Shown piece by piece: positions 12,226 to 23,559 of a stretch of 64,000 nt of DNA (positions are counted from its first letter, which is position 1; each line of letters starts with the position of its first letter). Under the pieces are notes generated by a model, which worked only from the letters and a program-made list of their open reading frames with translations, had not been told where the DNA came from and did no database searches. The position numbers and the translations under genes were made by a program. The stretch is from Aplysia californica (lineage: Eukaryota > Mollusca > Gastropoda > Aplysiida > Aplysiidae), in the NCBI RefSeq assembly GCF_000002075.1, contig NW_004797468.1, forward strand, positions 22,109 to 86,108, given 5' to 3'.

Positions 12226-12360
12226 CCCCCCCCCCCCCCCTCTCTCTCTCTCTCTCACGCACACAAACAAATACACACATGACGTGCATGCACACACACA
12301 CACACAAACCTAAAGACATACTGGTAAAAGTATACCATTGACTGTCTGTGTGTGTGTGTA
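12226..12360. repeat. Simple repeats: poly-C, (TC)n, (AC)n, (TG)n
   Basis: A C-run and (TC)n at 12224-12257, (CA)n around 12290-12306 and (TG)n around 12346-12358. Confidence 0.9.
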
Positions 12361-12543
12361 TGTGTTGTATGGGCGCAGTTTTGAGGGGGGAGGGGGGCAA
12401 GAGGTATCATTGGGCGTTACAGCTGGTCAGTTCTGCAAACCTCAAGCCGCCCCTGCTCATAACATAAAATACTAGCAAGAAGTGAGACCCATAGAAATGA
12501 GACACCATAGTATAATTTCAAAATCAGGTGAGCTGGCAGTTTG

Positions 12544-13774
12544 AGCTCGACACATTTGTAGCAGATTACACAAACTTTGTACTCTATTCTTTTGGTAACA
12601 GGCAGTCAGCGAAGGCCTTTCAAGACTGGTGTTACATATTTTTCTTTTGAAATATCAATATGCTGCACAATTCTGAGCTGTCAGAATTCATTTGATGGGG
12701 AAAGCTGAGAAACAAAGCCGATCTTGAAATCCCGTCTGGATAGAATTAGAATCTAGATCTAGATCAAGTTTGTTTATAAAAATAAAGAACACTCTAATTT
12801 CCCGCTTCCAGTGAGAGGGAGATCCCTCTAATGTCGTCAGCTCGGATAAGTTTAATTTCTTTTTGGCAATTCTACGCCTGAAAGCATAATAATGCTGCAA
12901 AATTCTGCACACAAAAAAAAAAAAAAATTACGCGGTGCCATGGGTGAAGTTCCACAGTACGGTCGATCCATTTTTCCATGGCAGCGCCGTGGTTGCAGTG
13001 CTCATAGAAAACCACAATGACAGATTTGCGCCATTACACCACCATCTGTCAACTGTCTCAGTTGTACGATACTTATACTTATAAAACTCATGTAAATTTA
13101 CTCCGTTGAACCGCTGACAAGCTGGCCGCCAGAAGTACACAGTACACACTAGGTTACACACAGTGCACGGCACATCCACTCGGGGGTTGCTTGACAATCT
13201 TTCACACACTAGTCTACAACCTAGACCTACGGCGATTTGCTCCCTCTCCGCCCATCCCATCTCCTTACCCTTGACTTGTAGATTTCAGGCAATATGGATA
13301 GATCTACAGCGATGTACTGCAAGCGAGAAGATTACGAATAATATAAAACATAACTTTGTAAGTCACCATCAAGTTTCTCTCCCCGCGTGATTCCGACTAA
13401 ATTTGATGCACTGGTTATAAAATGCTGCTCTATTTAGACCTTGGTCAATATAACAGAAGAAAAAAAAAACGGAATTAAATTTTTGTCGCCTAGAGAAACT
13501 TTAACGGACCCTTGCCATCATGTTCATCTCAAGGGATATAGGGTACAACAGGGTGTGACTGTAGTTCCTTTCTGAAAATTTTTCTCTCTAAAATAAAAAA
13601 TCAATGCACATATTTTCTAGTTGCAACAGTTTTTTGTTGGTGAAAATGCGCTGTTTAACTGAAATTTATTATTGCTCTATATAAAGATACAGCAACACCA
13701 ATCAACCTCCACCTTGTAGACCATGACCAACCACCAGAGAGTGGAAGTAGAGATGACTGGATATAGACAGTGAT
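12544..13774. other. Unassigned intron sequence
   Basis: Part of the 5.6-kb ABCF3 intron. No exon, RNA gene or repeat boundary recognised; short open frames on both strands carry no known motif. Confidence 0.5.
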
Positions 13775-14005
13775 ACATTTTTCTAAAATGTAGATGTTTT
13801 TTCACTCCTATTGACACAATTTCGATTATTTACAAGGCGGGCTTCTAACCCTGCCTGTCAGGGCCAAGCTGGGCTGAAAGGGATACAACATCACAGCAGA
13901 AAGGCAGAGATACCAGATAAAATTCTCTCCACTCAGGAATTGAACTAGAGTCTCCTGCGTGTGACAACAGAGCGCCTAACCGTTACACCACAGGACCAGT
14001 GTACA
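13775..14005 (-). repeat. tRNA-derived SINE X, copy 1
   Basis: On the minus strand the head carries an A box in GGTGTAACGGTTAGGCGC and a B box in TAGTTCAATTCC. A body with CTTTCTGCTGTGATGTTGTA follows, then AATTGTGTCAATAGGAG. A diverged copy lies at 46752-46945 on the plus strand. It is not a functional tRNA, because it continues into a conserved body and lacks a closing acceptor stem. Confidence 0.7.
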
Positions 14006-14068
14006 GAAAGTAAAAGTAAAGTAAGTAAGGCAGTTCTACAAGCAGAACCACTTTGACAATTGTCTTAC

Positions 14069-14156
14069 CTTGAACTTGTTCAGAGCTTCCCCTAAGGCCT
14101 CAATAGTCTCCATGTCCAAATGATTCGTCGGCTCATCAAGGATGAAAAAGTTTGGG
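14069..14156 (-). CDS. ABCF3: ABCF3 exon: ABC2 Walker B
   Basis: An 88-bp exon reading [20 protein letters not shown] and then [20 protein letters not shown] is Walker B with the catalytic Glu plus the D-loop, intact. The acceptor is GCCAACAG|C and the donor is TTCAAG|GTAAGA. The flanking introns are 9.1 kb upstream and 5.6 kb downstream in gene order. Confidence 0.95.
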
Positions 14157-14543
14157 CTGTTGGCAGAAACACGAGTTACAACATGAAACGCACCCTTTAC
14201 TTCAGGGCGACAAAAGTAGCCACTTTTTGAAAACAGCCTTATTTCTCAACAGCTCCCCCCCCCCAAACAATTCACAGATAGGATAGACTTTATAGCTTTC
14301 CAAAGTTATTTTAAAAATAGTAGTCAACTTTAACTCTATTTGACTGCAATGGTATTGTCTAGAATCTGAGCATAGTTGGGCGTTATGACTGGTGGCTATA
14401 GAAGCAAACAGTTGTCAGACATGTGGTATTAAATATCAACAGTAAAGTTAAGTCTGAAAATTTATATATGATTGAAAAAAATACTGATTTCAAAAGGAGG
14501 TAATTATAGAGTGACTTGAAATTGAAAGAAGTTAAGGGAAATG

Positions 14544-15432
14544 CAGTAGTCTCTGCCTATGCTCCCATAGCTTGGGAGCAAGAAAATTGTGGGATCTTAG
14601 GTGAACAGGATCTTAGCTCACAGACCAGGGGAGAATCAATGGTGCCTCATGTTCAGGCCGAAAATCAGTGAAATGGTCTTTCCCTACTCTAAAAAGAACT
14701 GACACCTTGGTGGGTTTATGACATAAGGCGAGCAAAGATCAGTGGACAACCTAAATGGCCAATCACAATGGCACAAACCAAGTCATTTTCACTTATCCAA
14801 TCCTGAGTCTCAAGATCTAACCTATTCCATTGTTGCTCTCTTTTATCTGTCCAAAATTTGAAGCTTTCCATCCTCTGTTATAACGCACCACTGTGCTGTG
14901 ATCGCACCAAATAAAATTCAGCCCGTCTTGCAAACTGGGGTATTGAGACAACTGCTGCGATCGCCAGGGAAACAAAAGCACTAAGGAGTTCAAAGTTTGA
15001 TGTGATCCCATCTGATGACGACCTATAGGCCATACCTACACACCTTGTGATGTAAGTTCACATGGAAAGCTCAGGTGCAGGTGTGATGTTTTGAGAAAGC
15101 AAACATGTCGATGACTTCAAACCATGGTGAGATCCCATTGGTGACAAAAATTGTACCTTCTCATTGCAACAGAGATCTGATCACATTCATGAGAGTGAGC
15201 CAACGGGCTGCACAATGATTGCAAATTTTCACAGCTTGCTTGATCAGCTGAGCCTGCCCGCATTTTTTTTCCCTAAATTATGATCTGAAATGCGGGATCT
15301 TAGCCGATTGTAATTCTTCAGAGCAGGATCTTAGGGCGGATTTTTGTGCAGTAAAAATGCTGTTTTCCTAAAACATTGAGATCGTAAGCGAACTGGGAAT
15401 GTAAGCGGTGGGATCTTAAGGGTAGACTACTG
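14544..15432. mobile_element. Pogo-like MITE (AAGATCCC type), copy 2
   Basis: Ends CAGTAGTCTCTGCCTATGCT and, inverted, CAGTAGTCTACCCTTAAGAT. Subterminal GGGATCTTAG copies link it to 4374-5383. The flanks are TG and TT rather than TA, so the target duplication has decayed. It lies in the 9.1-kb ABCF3 intron, 387 bp above the Walker B exon. Confidence 0.75.
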
Positions 15433-15649
15433 TTTTTTTGTGTGGAAAACTCAAAAAATGAATTATGAAGCTATTTATCACTATCACTAAAGATCAGGTA
15501 AAGAAACGACTGAATTGTATCATCTTAACTTAATACAATGAAATGAACATTCGCTCCGTAACGAAATAAAACAAAAACATTTAAGATTCCATTTCTTTGT
15601 TTTCGCGTTCCCCAGCTAGATCAACCTGAGAGCAACTGAATTTTAAGTA

Positions 15650-18600
15650 TGTGAGTTCTTTTTGAGTTAGTAAGGTCCCTTGGCTTCAGGTAGCCACATT
15701 CCCATTTCGAAGGTCTTTCTTCTCTTCTTCTTCTTCTTCTGGCTGGCCTCCGTTAGGAGGGCGGCAGTCTGCCTCAGGCAGACAGGTAAGCGGCAACCTC
15801 TTGTGGCCTCGTCCAGAGTACATCCGGGCCCGGTCTCGCGTTGTTCTCCAAAAGTGGGCCTTGATGTGCTTCCCCCCGCGGGCACTCATACAGTGAGTGC
15901 TGCAGGTCGTCAGGACTTGTGCCACACGCTAGACAGGAATCATTGGGAGCGGAGCCTGTTGCATGGAGATACGTCTGCAGGATGGGGCTCTTCGCGTTGC
16001 ATTTTAGCTGCAATAACACTCTTCTCTGTCTCACGGTAAGGTCTCTCTTTTTGTCCTTCTCCGGTGGTGGCTTCACCTTTCCCCCGATGGAGTCGTGCAC
16101 TCACACTTTCTCCCACGCGTGGGCAATGATGTAACGCGAGATGCATGAGCTTGCTGACGCGATATCGACTGGAGTGTTGGACTGGTCGAGGCAGCCTCCC
16201 TTGTTGGCCAGGGCGTCAGCTCGGTCATTCCCGTAGATGTCTCAATGTCCTGGTATCCATTGTATGTGAAGGTGTAGTGGCAGATAGTGGTCCACATTTT
16301 GTCCTCTATCTCAGTACGCACTGCAGTTACTCCGGATATTAAGTGTTGAACAACTGACTGGGAGTCTGTGAAGATGTGGATTCTTTGAAAACGTGGTTGT
16401 TTTTCGAGCCATTGCAATGTGCCGAGCAGGACGGTAGTTTCAGCTCGGTAGCTGCTTCCGTGTAGTCCCGTGGGCATGGATACGCATGTTTCCTCCCCAG
16501 AAGATTTGTCTAGACACCAGTATCCTCCTCCACATAACCTGTAGCCGTCGGTGGCATGGCCGTCAGTGAAGATATCGAGGTCGGATGTAGGCAATTGGCG
16601 CACAGTCTCGAGAGCTGCTTCACGTCGCATATTAGGTGGATCTGTTATTGTCGTAGACACTGCAAGTTTTGAGTTGATTGTGAGGTTGCAGGGGTATTCC
16701 ATGGGGGAGTTGTACTCACTGGCCGTAAGGGTTCTCTGATTAGATGTTCTAGTCCTGCGTTATTAGAGCTCTGTCGGCCCACTTCCCTCCAACTGTTGAC
16801 GGACTTTAAACGTATTTTTGATGTTCCTTCAGCTGAGGCACGGATCGGGTTGTCTTCTGGGACTCTTTTTGCTCTCTCGTATGCCACAGCAATTGCAATG
16901 TTAGACTTAACCTCAAGTGGGATGAGGCCAGCTTCGTTTGTGAGCAGCATAGCATTTGAGTCTTTCGTACACCCGGTAATTATTCTGGCTGACGAGTTTT
17001 GAATAACATTTAAGGTCTCATGATTTGTTTTGGCCGTTGCTGGGTACCAGGCTTCGTGGGCATACTGGATGGCTGATCTGATGTACACGATGTACACCAT
17101 ACATAGATCTTCTTTGCTGCATCCCCAGTCTGTGCCGGAGAGCCTGCGGAGGAGATTGACTCGTGGGGCCAGTTTATTCTTTAATTTATTATTTATTGAT
17201 ATGTTCTTTAAATGTTAACTTGCAATCAAAGGTCACGCCAAGGAAGGTAGGTGTTTTGTTATGGGCACCTCCTCATCTCCCACTGTAAGCTGGGTACGCC
17301 AGGACATTTCACGGTTCCATGTTGTGAAAAAAGAGTATTCGCATTTCGCCACGTTAATTTCCATCTTCCATCGTTTTGACCAATCGCAGATCTTGTCCAG
17401 AGCGGCTTGAACCATCGTGGCGGCAGTGTCAAGATTTTCATGGGACGCCCATATTGCCAGGTCGTCAGCGAAGAGGCTGGTGTTGGTGTCTACCGGTAGG
17501 TCATCTACGATGTCGTTGATGTACGTGAGGAACAGAAGTGGTGATAATACTCCGCCCGGAGGGACGACGGCCAGGAAGCGATACTAGCGACTTTCTTTTC
17601 CCTCAAAACAAACTCTGGACCTTCTGTCGTCTAGATAGGCCTTGATCTTTCGTTGTAGACAGGTGGGCATTCCTAAGGCGTTTATCTTGTAGACGAGTCC
17701 AGTATGCCACACCTTGTCAAAGGCTCTTGAAAAGTCTATTAGACAGAGTATGGTTCTCTTTGCTTTGTGTCTTGGTCCAGAGTTGTCCGGAAGGTTGTCA
17801 GATATGTGTTGGGTTATCCTGGCGATCTGGTCCTATGTGCTACACTGTGGCCGAAAACAGGCTTGCATATTGCATAGTTTTTGCTGGGTTTCCAACAAGA
17901 ACGTCATTCTCACTTTTACTAATCTCTCCACGGCGTCACTTTTCGCCCGATTCTGTTACTTTTAGTTCGCGTGACTCAGCAGCCCGCCGGAGCTCCCCGG
18001 CTCGGGGTCACGGGGTTAATGAGCCCTGAGGCGACTTTGCCGGTGTCGGTCGGGAAGTTCGCATTTTAGACTATGTTTAAAACGATATAACTTCTTCCCC
18101 ATCCCACACAGCAAACCATTACGCGGATGTACTAAAAGCTCAAAGTCTTGAGATTTATTCTGCGTTATAATGGTTAGTTTCTTTTCCTTAGTTTTTGTTC
18201 TAGACAGGTGTTTGTAGAGTACCCAATTTGTCCTATTTTAGTAACAAAGTTATGAATAAATGATTGTTATTTTAAAAAATGCACGACAGATCTCTCCAAA
18301 TTCTGTGTTAAACTGACTACGAATATCATGTCTTTTACCATGAGAAATCTTAAATCTGCGGTAGTAGTAATAGTCAAGTTATAAGAGAAGAAAGATGCAC
18401 ATCTGCATATTTTTAACTAAAGACGATCAGCGTTAGCTCTTATTTTACTATTAAACAAGAGAAAGTTACTCTGCGTTTGTTCATGAACCATGCTGTGTCT
18501 GTGGAAGCCTGCATACAACTAAAAAGATATAATATAAGCGATTTAAAAAACCACAAAACCGTGTAAATACATGGGTAGAGATAAACTTCTAGTATGGAAT

Positions 18601-19565
18601 AAAAATAATGACAGCTAAAACATTCATTCTTAGTTTTTGTGTAGGAAATATGCGCGGACACAATTATGAATATAAAGAAATCAGTCACATTGTCAGTTAT
18701 TGCAAATGGTCATAGAAACGTAAAAAAAAGCTGCAAAAGTCTGGTGGTGATTCAGTGTCCCTGGAAAGCTAGAAATTATTCTTATAACCCAATTACGAGA
18801 AGTCATCCTTATTATTCAGTCCACTTACAAAACCTAGACTTAGCGTTTTAAGAAAAGTAAGCAATTTCTGGAGTGTAACAGATACTGTTCGTGTATTAGA
18901 TCTACGTTGAAGATATATTCTAGCACTAAAATCGATTTGTACTTTTCATTGAGAAACTTCATGATAACTTTTATAAACTTTCGGTGAAAATATGCGAATA
19001 TTCATGATTATATTAGACACATAAAGTTGTATTTGGAGGAATTACTTCGTAGCGAATTGTGTGCCCGATGGATAAAATTGCAAAATTACAGCCTTCTATA
19101 ATAAGCGCAGATACCATCTTTTCTGAGTATCTGCACTAATGTTATGTCGTTCATATTCCAAAAGTTCGACAGATTTTGACGATGCGTTTTTTTTTATATT
19201 GATTTTTTTTCATTCACACTAGTCCCCCAAAAATTACAATTTAGCATTGCCGACTCCAGCGCGTCTAACGAAATAACCAGACAAGTTACAATGTCTGTTC
19301 TTTTTTGAGTCTCAAGAGCAGAAATACGTGCTTTGGGTGCACTAAATGAGAATTACCATAAATATAAGGATACACCTTAAATTGTACGTTGAAAAGTACC
19401 AAAAATTAAGTCGGCCCAGACAGAGCGGCGACAGGGAGCTGACCCCCGTGACCCCGACGTGATAAGGCGCCCGGCGGGGAACCCCCCGCGGCAACTAAAA
19501 TTCCACTGCCGGTGCGCCGTGTCTCGTATAATTTTTCGAAGGTCTTCTATGTTTTTATACTGACT
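15650..19565 (-). mobile_element. RNase H-bearing LINE (I-group-like), 5'-truncated
   Basis: Read on the minus strand: RT core with FSRAFDKVWH (motif A), VVPPGGVLSPLLF (motif B) and SLFADDLAIW (motif C). A connection region follows, then RNase H with catalytic acids in DIFTDGHATDG, SSYRAETTV and HIFTDSQSVVQ, then a C-terminal CLACG...H...C zinc-like motif ending near 15770. Several frameshifts break the frame. The RT continues across the Chapaev-like insert 17929-19521: FEKLYER lies at the upper flank and LVKVRMTF below it. The element is 5'-truncated near 19565. Confidence 0.8.
17929..19521 (+). mobile_element. Chapaev-like TIR element H, copy 1 (1593 bp)
   Basis: Starts CACGGCGTCACTTTT and ends CCGGTGCGCCGTG, with a short CACGGCG inverted terminus and TCTC duplicated on both sides (17925-17928, 19522-19525). 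Removing it rejoins the LINE reading frame, which independently supports both borders. Both ends carry GC-rich subterminal blocks sharing TCGGGGTCACGGGG in inverted orientation. CAC termini with 4-bp duplications fit Chapaev (CMC); that superfamily call is inference. No transposase was recognised. Confidence 0.75.
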
Positions 19566-19611
19566 AGATTATTTTCAGTTTTGGTATGAATTAACTTTGG
19601 TATGAATTAAC

Positions 19612-19700
19612 TTTGAATTTTGCTCAGGTCGAAGCTGAAGCCTACTCATAGATTAGAGGACCATCAAGGGATCTTTAACATGGTCAACTTGCACACTGGA
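19612..19700 (-). repeat. Fragment of the tRNA-SINE seen at 49978-50497
   Basis: TTTGAATTTTGCTCAGGTCG...CAACTTGCACACTGG matches 50073-50150 of the complete SINE, with its GAAGCCTACTC and CAAGGGATCTT blocks in the same order. Neither head nor tail is present. Confidence 0.6.
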
Positions 19701-19786
19701 CAAGATAAAAGGTAGAAGCAGAGTGTTGACACATAAACTAGCCTATGAATTCACCAGTCAATGATAATGACTGCTAAATCAAAATG

Positions 19787-22762
19787 TGCCACGACTCTGT
19801 GGAATCAGGCGTTTGTCAATTTTTGAACATATCGTCGGCCGATGAATCTAAACGTCTAACTCTGATTTCGTAAATTTTGCAGGAGAGACAAAAAACTGAA
19901 TTCAATGGCACTTATGGGGATTTACTGCCTTCAAATGCATTTGACTGAAATAATGACTCAACTACAGTGGAATCCTGTTATAACGAGAGGGAGGGGACTG
20001 GAGCAAAATGTCCGTTATAGCAGGATTTTCGCTATAAGGGAACCAGTGAAAATCCAAGGGAAACTGTAAAGTACGCCTAATCAATGAGTTTGGTGTTCTG
20101 TTTATTTCCTTTGCTATCTCCTCTGATGATGATTTTGTTCAACATGACCTCTAGGTCTTACTTGATCAAATATCGAATCAGGTTTCTTTCTCTAGCGCTA
20201 GATCTAGCGATGTGGACTGACAGCTCGGCGTTGTCGATCAGAAAGAAAGGGCTCTAGGCTAACTCGCCCGCTGTGTTTTCCCTCACCCCACTCCACCCTG
20301 TGGTGCATTCTGTCTGCTTGCGCGCGTCACACATTCGCTCCATCCATCACATTGCTGTGACCTCTCCATCCTCGCATCGGAGAAGTGAGAGGCATGGTAG
20401 GCCTTGATAATATAAACTAGGCTTACGCTGGCCTATCACGCGATGCGTTCTGCTTGTCTGCGCATGCCACAACCTCCCTACTCAGTCGCTCCGGCCTTCA
20501 TTGTTGACCCACATGGGCTCTCCCATTCTTTGTTTGGCTAGTTGACAAACAAGTTTCTCAACTGGCGAGATTTTGCATTATGTATAATTGGCCTAAGCAC
20601 TGTGCATAGCAGCAGCAATATTCCGCTTTAACCGACACGCATGTTTGTCTGGTAGGTCTGTAGCAGTATTTTATTTACAAAGGTAAAGAGGAGAAAAAAA
20701 CAGGGTTTTAGAATAGTGTCTTTATAACAGACTTCTCGTTTTTTCCGCACTCGTTATAAGTGGACTCCACTGTATTCGTGTATTTATATAAAAATTGCCA
20801 AAATTTTGTTATTTTAAGTCCAAAACCAGAGTAACACTACTCACTTTTGGATTTGTAAGCGTCTAGTTGTCGACGAACAAATTGTTCGATTAGAATTCTC
20901 AAAACCCACCTCGGACGCCACGCGCTTCTCTACGTCTAACTCAGTAATTGTGACACGTTAATGTTACCGAAAAACTTGAAATCCAAGAGTAAGTCAACTA
21001 TAAACGACCTGGTCTAATTAAACTCAGGTTGGTCAGTTTGGTGAAATCAGAAAAGTAATAATGAGTCAAATACTTGACAACATAAGGCTTCACTTTCCTA
21101 CTTTTTTCCATTAGCCTGACATAATCAACTGGGCAGTAGATGTGCTGTGAGCACTGTCCACCTCCATCTGTGTATAGCCCTTCTCTAGGAATTTCAGTGT
21201 TACAGTCTTACCATTGACAGAACTTAATTTAACAGTGCAGAACTCATTGTGACGTTGCGGTTCTGATACATGTAACCACATCCATCTGAATGTACAATAT
21301 ATTAACCCGGAGTCAAATCAGAAGACAAAAAACATCAGCCACACAAGGAGCAAATTCATTTGCAGTAAGAGATTGTAGTACAAAGCAGATGCATTAGTGC
21401 GTGGATATAGTAGAGCTGATTGCAGGTCCATGGTGATGCATTTGATTTTGGGGTTGGCATGCATTTTTCCTTGACTGTTATCTTTTGATCCTGTGCAAGT
21501 TTAGCTCTCAAGTGATGCTGATTGTATGCCCCCTCTTCTGCATTTCCCTCCTAAAAGCCCACACAAAGATCACACCTATCTTTTCGAGGATGAAACAACG
21601 GCAGGTTCATAGTATTGAACTCCTCCTTAAATTTGAAGGTAGAAAGTACCCTATCCCCCCTCCCGAACTCACTTTTCTTTTTATACAAACGCGGTACACT
21701 GGCTGTAAGCTCTGGAAAACAGGTTTCAAGTATAACTCACTGAAGTCCCTCCGGCAATAGTGAGATGGCAACTTGGGCAGATCACAAAGACACTGTTTAA
21801 GTGCCTTTGATTCTGTAGTCTCCTCCCTCATAATTTTTCTCTGAACTGGAACCTCACCCTCTGCTACACCCAACCCACATGTGAGAACATTGTGAACCCA
21901 CTAGTTACAGAGTCCTGTAGAACTTAAAAAGAAAGCCTTACACACGTTGACTCTGGCCCCATTCACCCGCAGATGGTACTTCATAAACCTTGATCTTCTG
22001 CTTTCTTCCTCCTTTTCTCCTCAGGCTTGACACAGTTGACCAACCCTTTAACGAAAGCAGCCTTTTCTGGTTTGGAAAAAGTCCAAACATAATCAAACAC
22101 CCCCTTTGGAGCAAAGCGTGATTGCCGTGTCCAGTGGTGGCGACCAAAACAAATTAGTCAGTTAGAATTTTTCTGTCATGGAAGTAAGTCGGAATGTACG
22201 GTTAGAATTTCTCTATTATAAAACAAGACTTTTTTGAGTCAAAAGTGTTTGGGATTTTAATAGGACGAAGCCATTCGTCAAGTTGATCTTTTCTACGGAA
22301 AAACACAATTAGAGAAAATCTCGGAGTTAGACGGTTAGCATTCTCGGCCTACGATATGGAGTTATTTGTATCATTTTAATGTTTGTTTGTTTTTCTTGCT
22401 TTCGATGAAAAAGATATCCATCTGTCTTGAACAGAAGTCAAGACTTTTGAGGTTGAAAGAGGTGATGGTCATCTGGTGTCAGAGGTAAAATTAATGAGAA
22501 AATGGGCACCAAAGTTTAGTAACTTTACTTTAAAAGCCTGAGTGTCCTTGCAAACTGCATATTCATATATTTTGTGTCTTTGATCATTTTTCAGTTAAAT
22601 TCACACAGAAATGTATTTTTAAGAGGACGTACAAGGTCTTGAGCCAAAAATCAATATTCAATAAACAATGCGACACTGGCGAAAAAATGCTGGTAATTTC
22701 GATTTCATTATACTGACGAGTGCCTGATTTTACCGCAATGCCTCACAAATGCTTTTGACACT
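19787..22762. mobile_element. TIR element U, copy 1, interrupted
   Basis: Left end GTGGAATCAGGCGTTTGTCA; right end, inverted, about AAAATCAGGCACTCGTCAGT. Just inside, a second inverted pair (19837-19867 and 22318-22358, core GAGTTAGACG) supports one element. The part 22380-22745 is shared with copies at 30310, 32790 and 42370. The pogo-like MITE 19965-20772 sits inside. The remaining 20775-22380 has no recognised coding sequence. Superfamily unknown. Confidence 0.5.
19965..20772. mobile_element. Pogo/Tigger-like MITE (GTTATAACGAG type), copy 2
   Basis: Ends CAGTGGAATCCTGTTATAAC and, inverted, CAGTGGAGTCCACTTATAAC, flanked by TA on both sides (19963-19964, 20773-20774). It is 808 bp, homologous throughout to 913-1587, with GTTATA-type subterminal repeats and no transposase. 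Confidence 0.85.
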
Positions 22763-23266
22763 TTTCATTCCCCACACTGTCCTGATCTATCTCATCTGAC
22801 TATTATTATCACTTCCACGGTCTAAATGATAGTTAACAAATTGTGTGTTTCTTTACTCGACACAGAGTTCTAATATCACCGCTCAGTCCAGCCATGTCGG
22901 CTTTCCCACACAACCTCCTTGAAAGCAATCGGTTTTCTCTCGTAAACTGTCAATAAGATGCTATGTTTTTATATAAATTTTGTTTTGGGTTGTTTCTAAA
23001 TTTTATGACAACCTCCAGTTATATCAAAACATGAATTGGTGTTATATGAGTTAGTTTTCTGACGGCACTGCTCAACACATATATATCAGTGTGGGGTACA
23101 GAGAGAGTTAAAGTGAAGCATTTATAGTGATCTCACAAAATTATACTTCTCATCTCATTGGACAAATATATGAAAGGCAGATATATGCATGAAATTCTTA
23201 TTTTGTTTGACACATCTTCCATTATCATGCGCAAAGTAACCAACAAAATTTGCTTTCATCACTCAC

Positions 23267-23399
23267 TTGGTCATACTCATAACAGCAAACGCCACTCGGC
23301 TCTTTTGCCCCCCACTGAGACTTGAGACTGGTCGGAGTGCAAGGTCACCAGACACTCCAAATGAGCCTAGCTGATTGCGGTAGACTTCCTGTCCTTGAC
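23267..23399 (-). CDS. ABCF3: ABCF3 exon: ABC2 signature motif
   Basis: A 133-bp exon, acceptor TTCTGCAG|GT and donor ACCAA|GTGAGT. It contains VSGDLALRPVSSLSGGQKSR and then VAFAVMSMT, that is, the ABC signature LSGGQ of the second domain. Split codons at both ends join correctly to the P-loop exon (Gly) and to the Walker B exon (Asn). Part of this exon (23279-23307) recurs at 30076-30104. Confidence 0.95.
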
Positions 23400-23559
23400 C
23401 TGCAGAAAAACAAGTAAAGTTTTAAAAGGTCAGTACTTTTACTTATCACTCTTTCTGTCCTCTTATACCACACAGTGTCAAGGGGAGATGCAATTGTCCG
23501 ATGTGGGCTGTTTGGATAGTCATGCTTTTCTTGGAGGCTGTTTTTTTGAGGGTCTAGTT

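Larger units (their letters stand above)
10035..12543. mobile_element. Long-TIR element (CAAACTGCCAGCTCACC), hosting two MITEs
   Basis: 10035-10085 and 12495-12543 are inverted copies over about 50 bp: CAAACTGCCAGCTCACCTGA on the left, and its complement at the right end, continuing through TTTTGAAATTAT and GTGTCTCATTTC. No clear target duplication is visible. Inside lie the MITEs 10493-10846 and 10847-11312. The rest (about 1.7 kb) has no recognised coding sequence; 11771-12213 holds only short open frames. Superfamily unknown. Confidence 0.6.

Noticed and set aside
15680-16039. 119-codon plus-strand open frame
   Set aside because: It is antisense to the C-terminal region of the LINE at 15650-19565.
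19440-19475. GTGACCCCGACGTGAT in element H resembles a tRNA-Trp primer-binding site
   Set aside because: H has TIRs and 4-bp duplications, no LTRs, and the motif belongs to a block repeated inverted at the other end.
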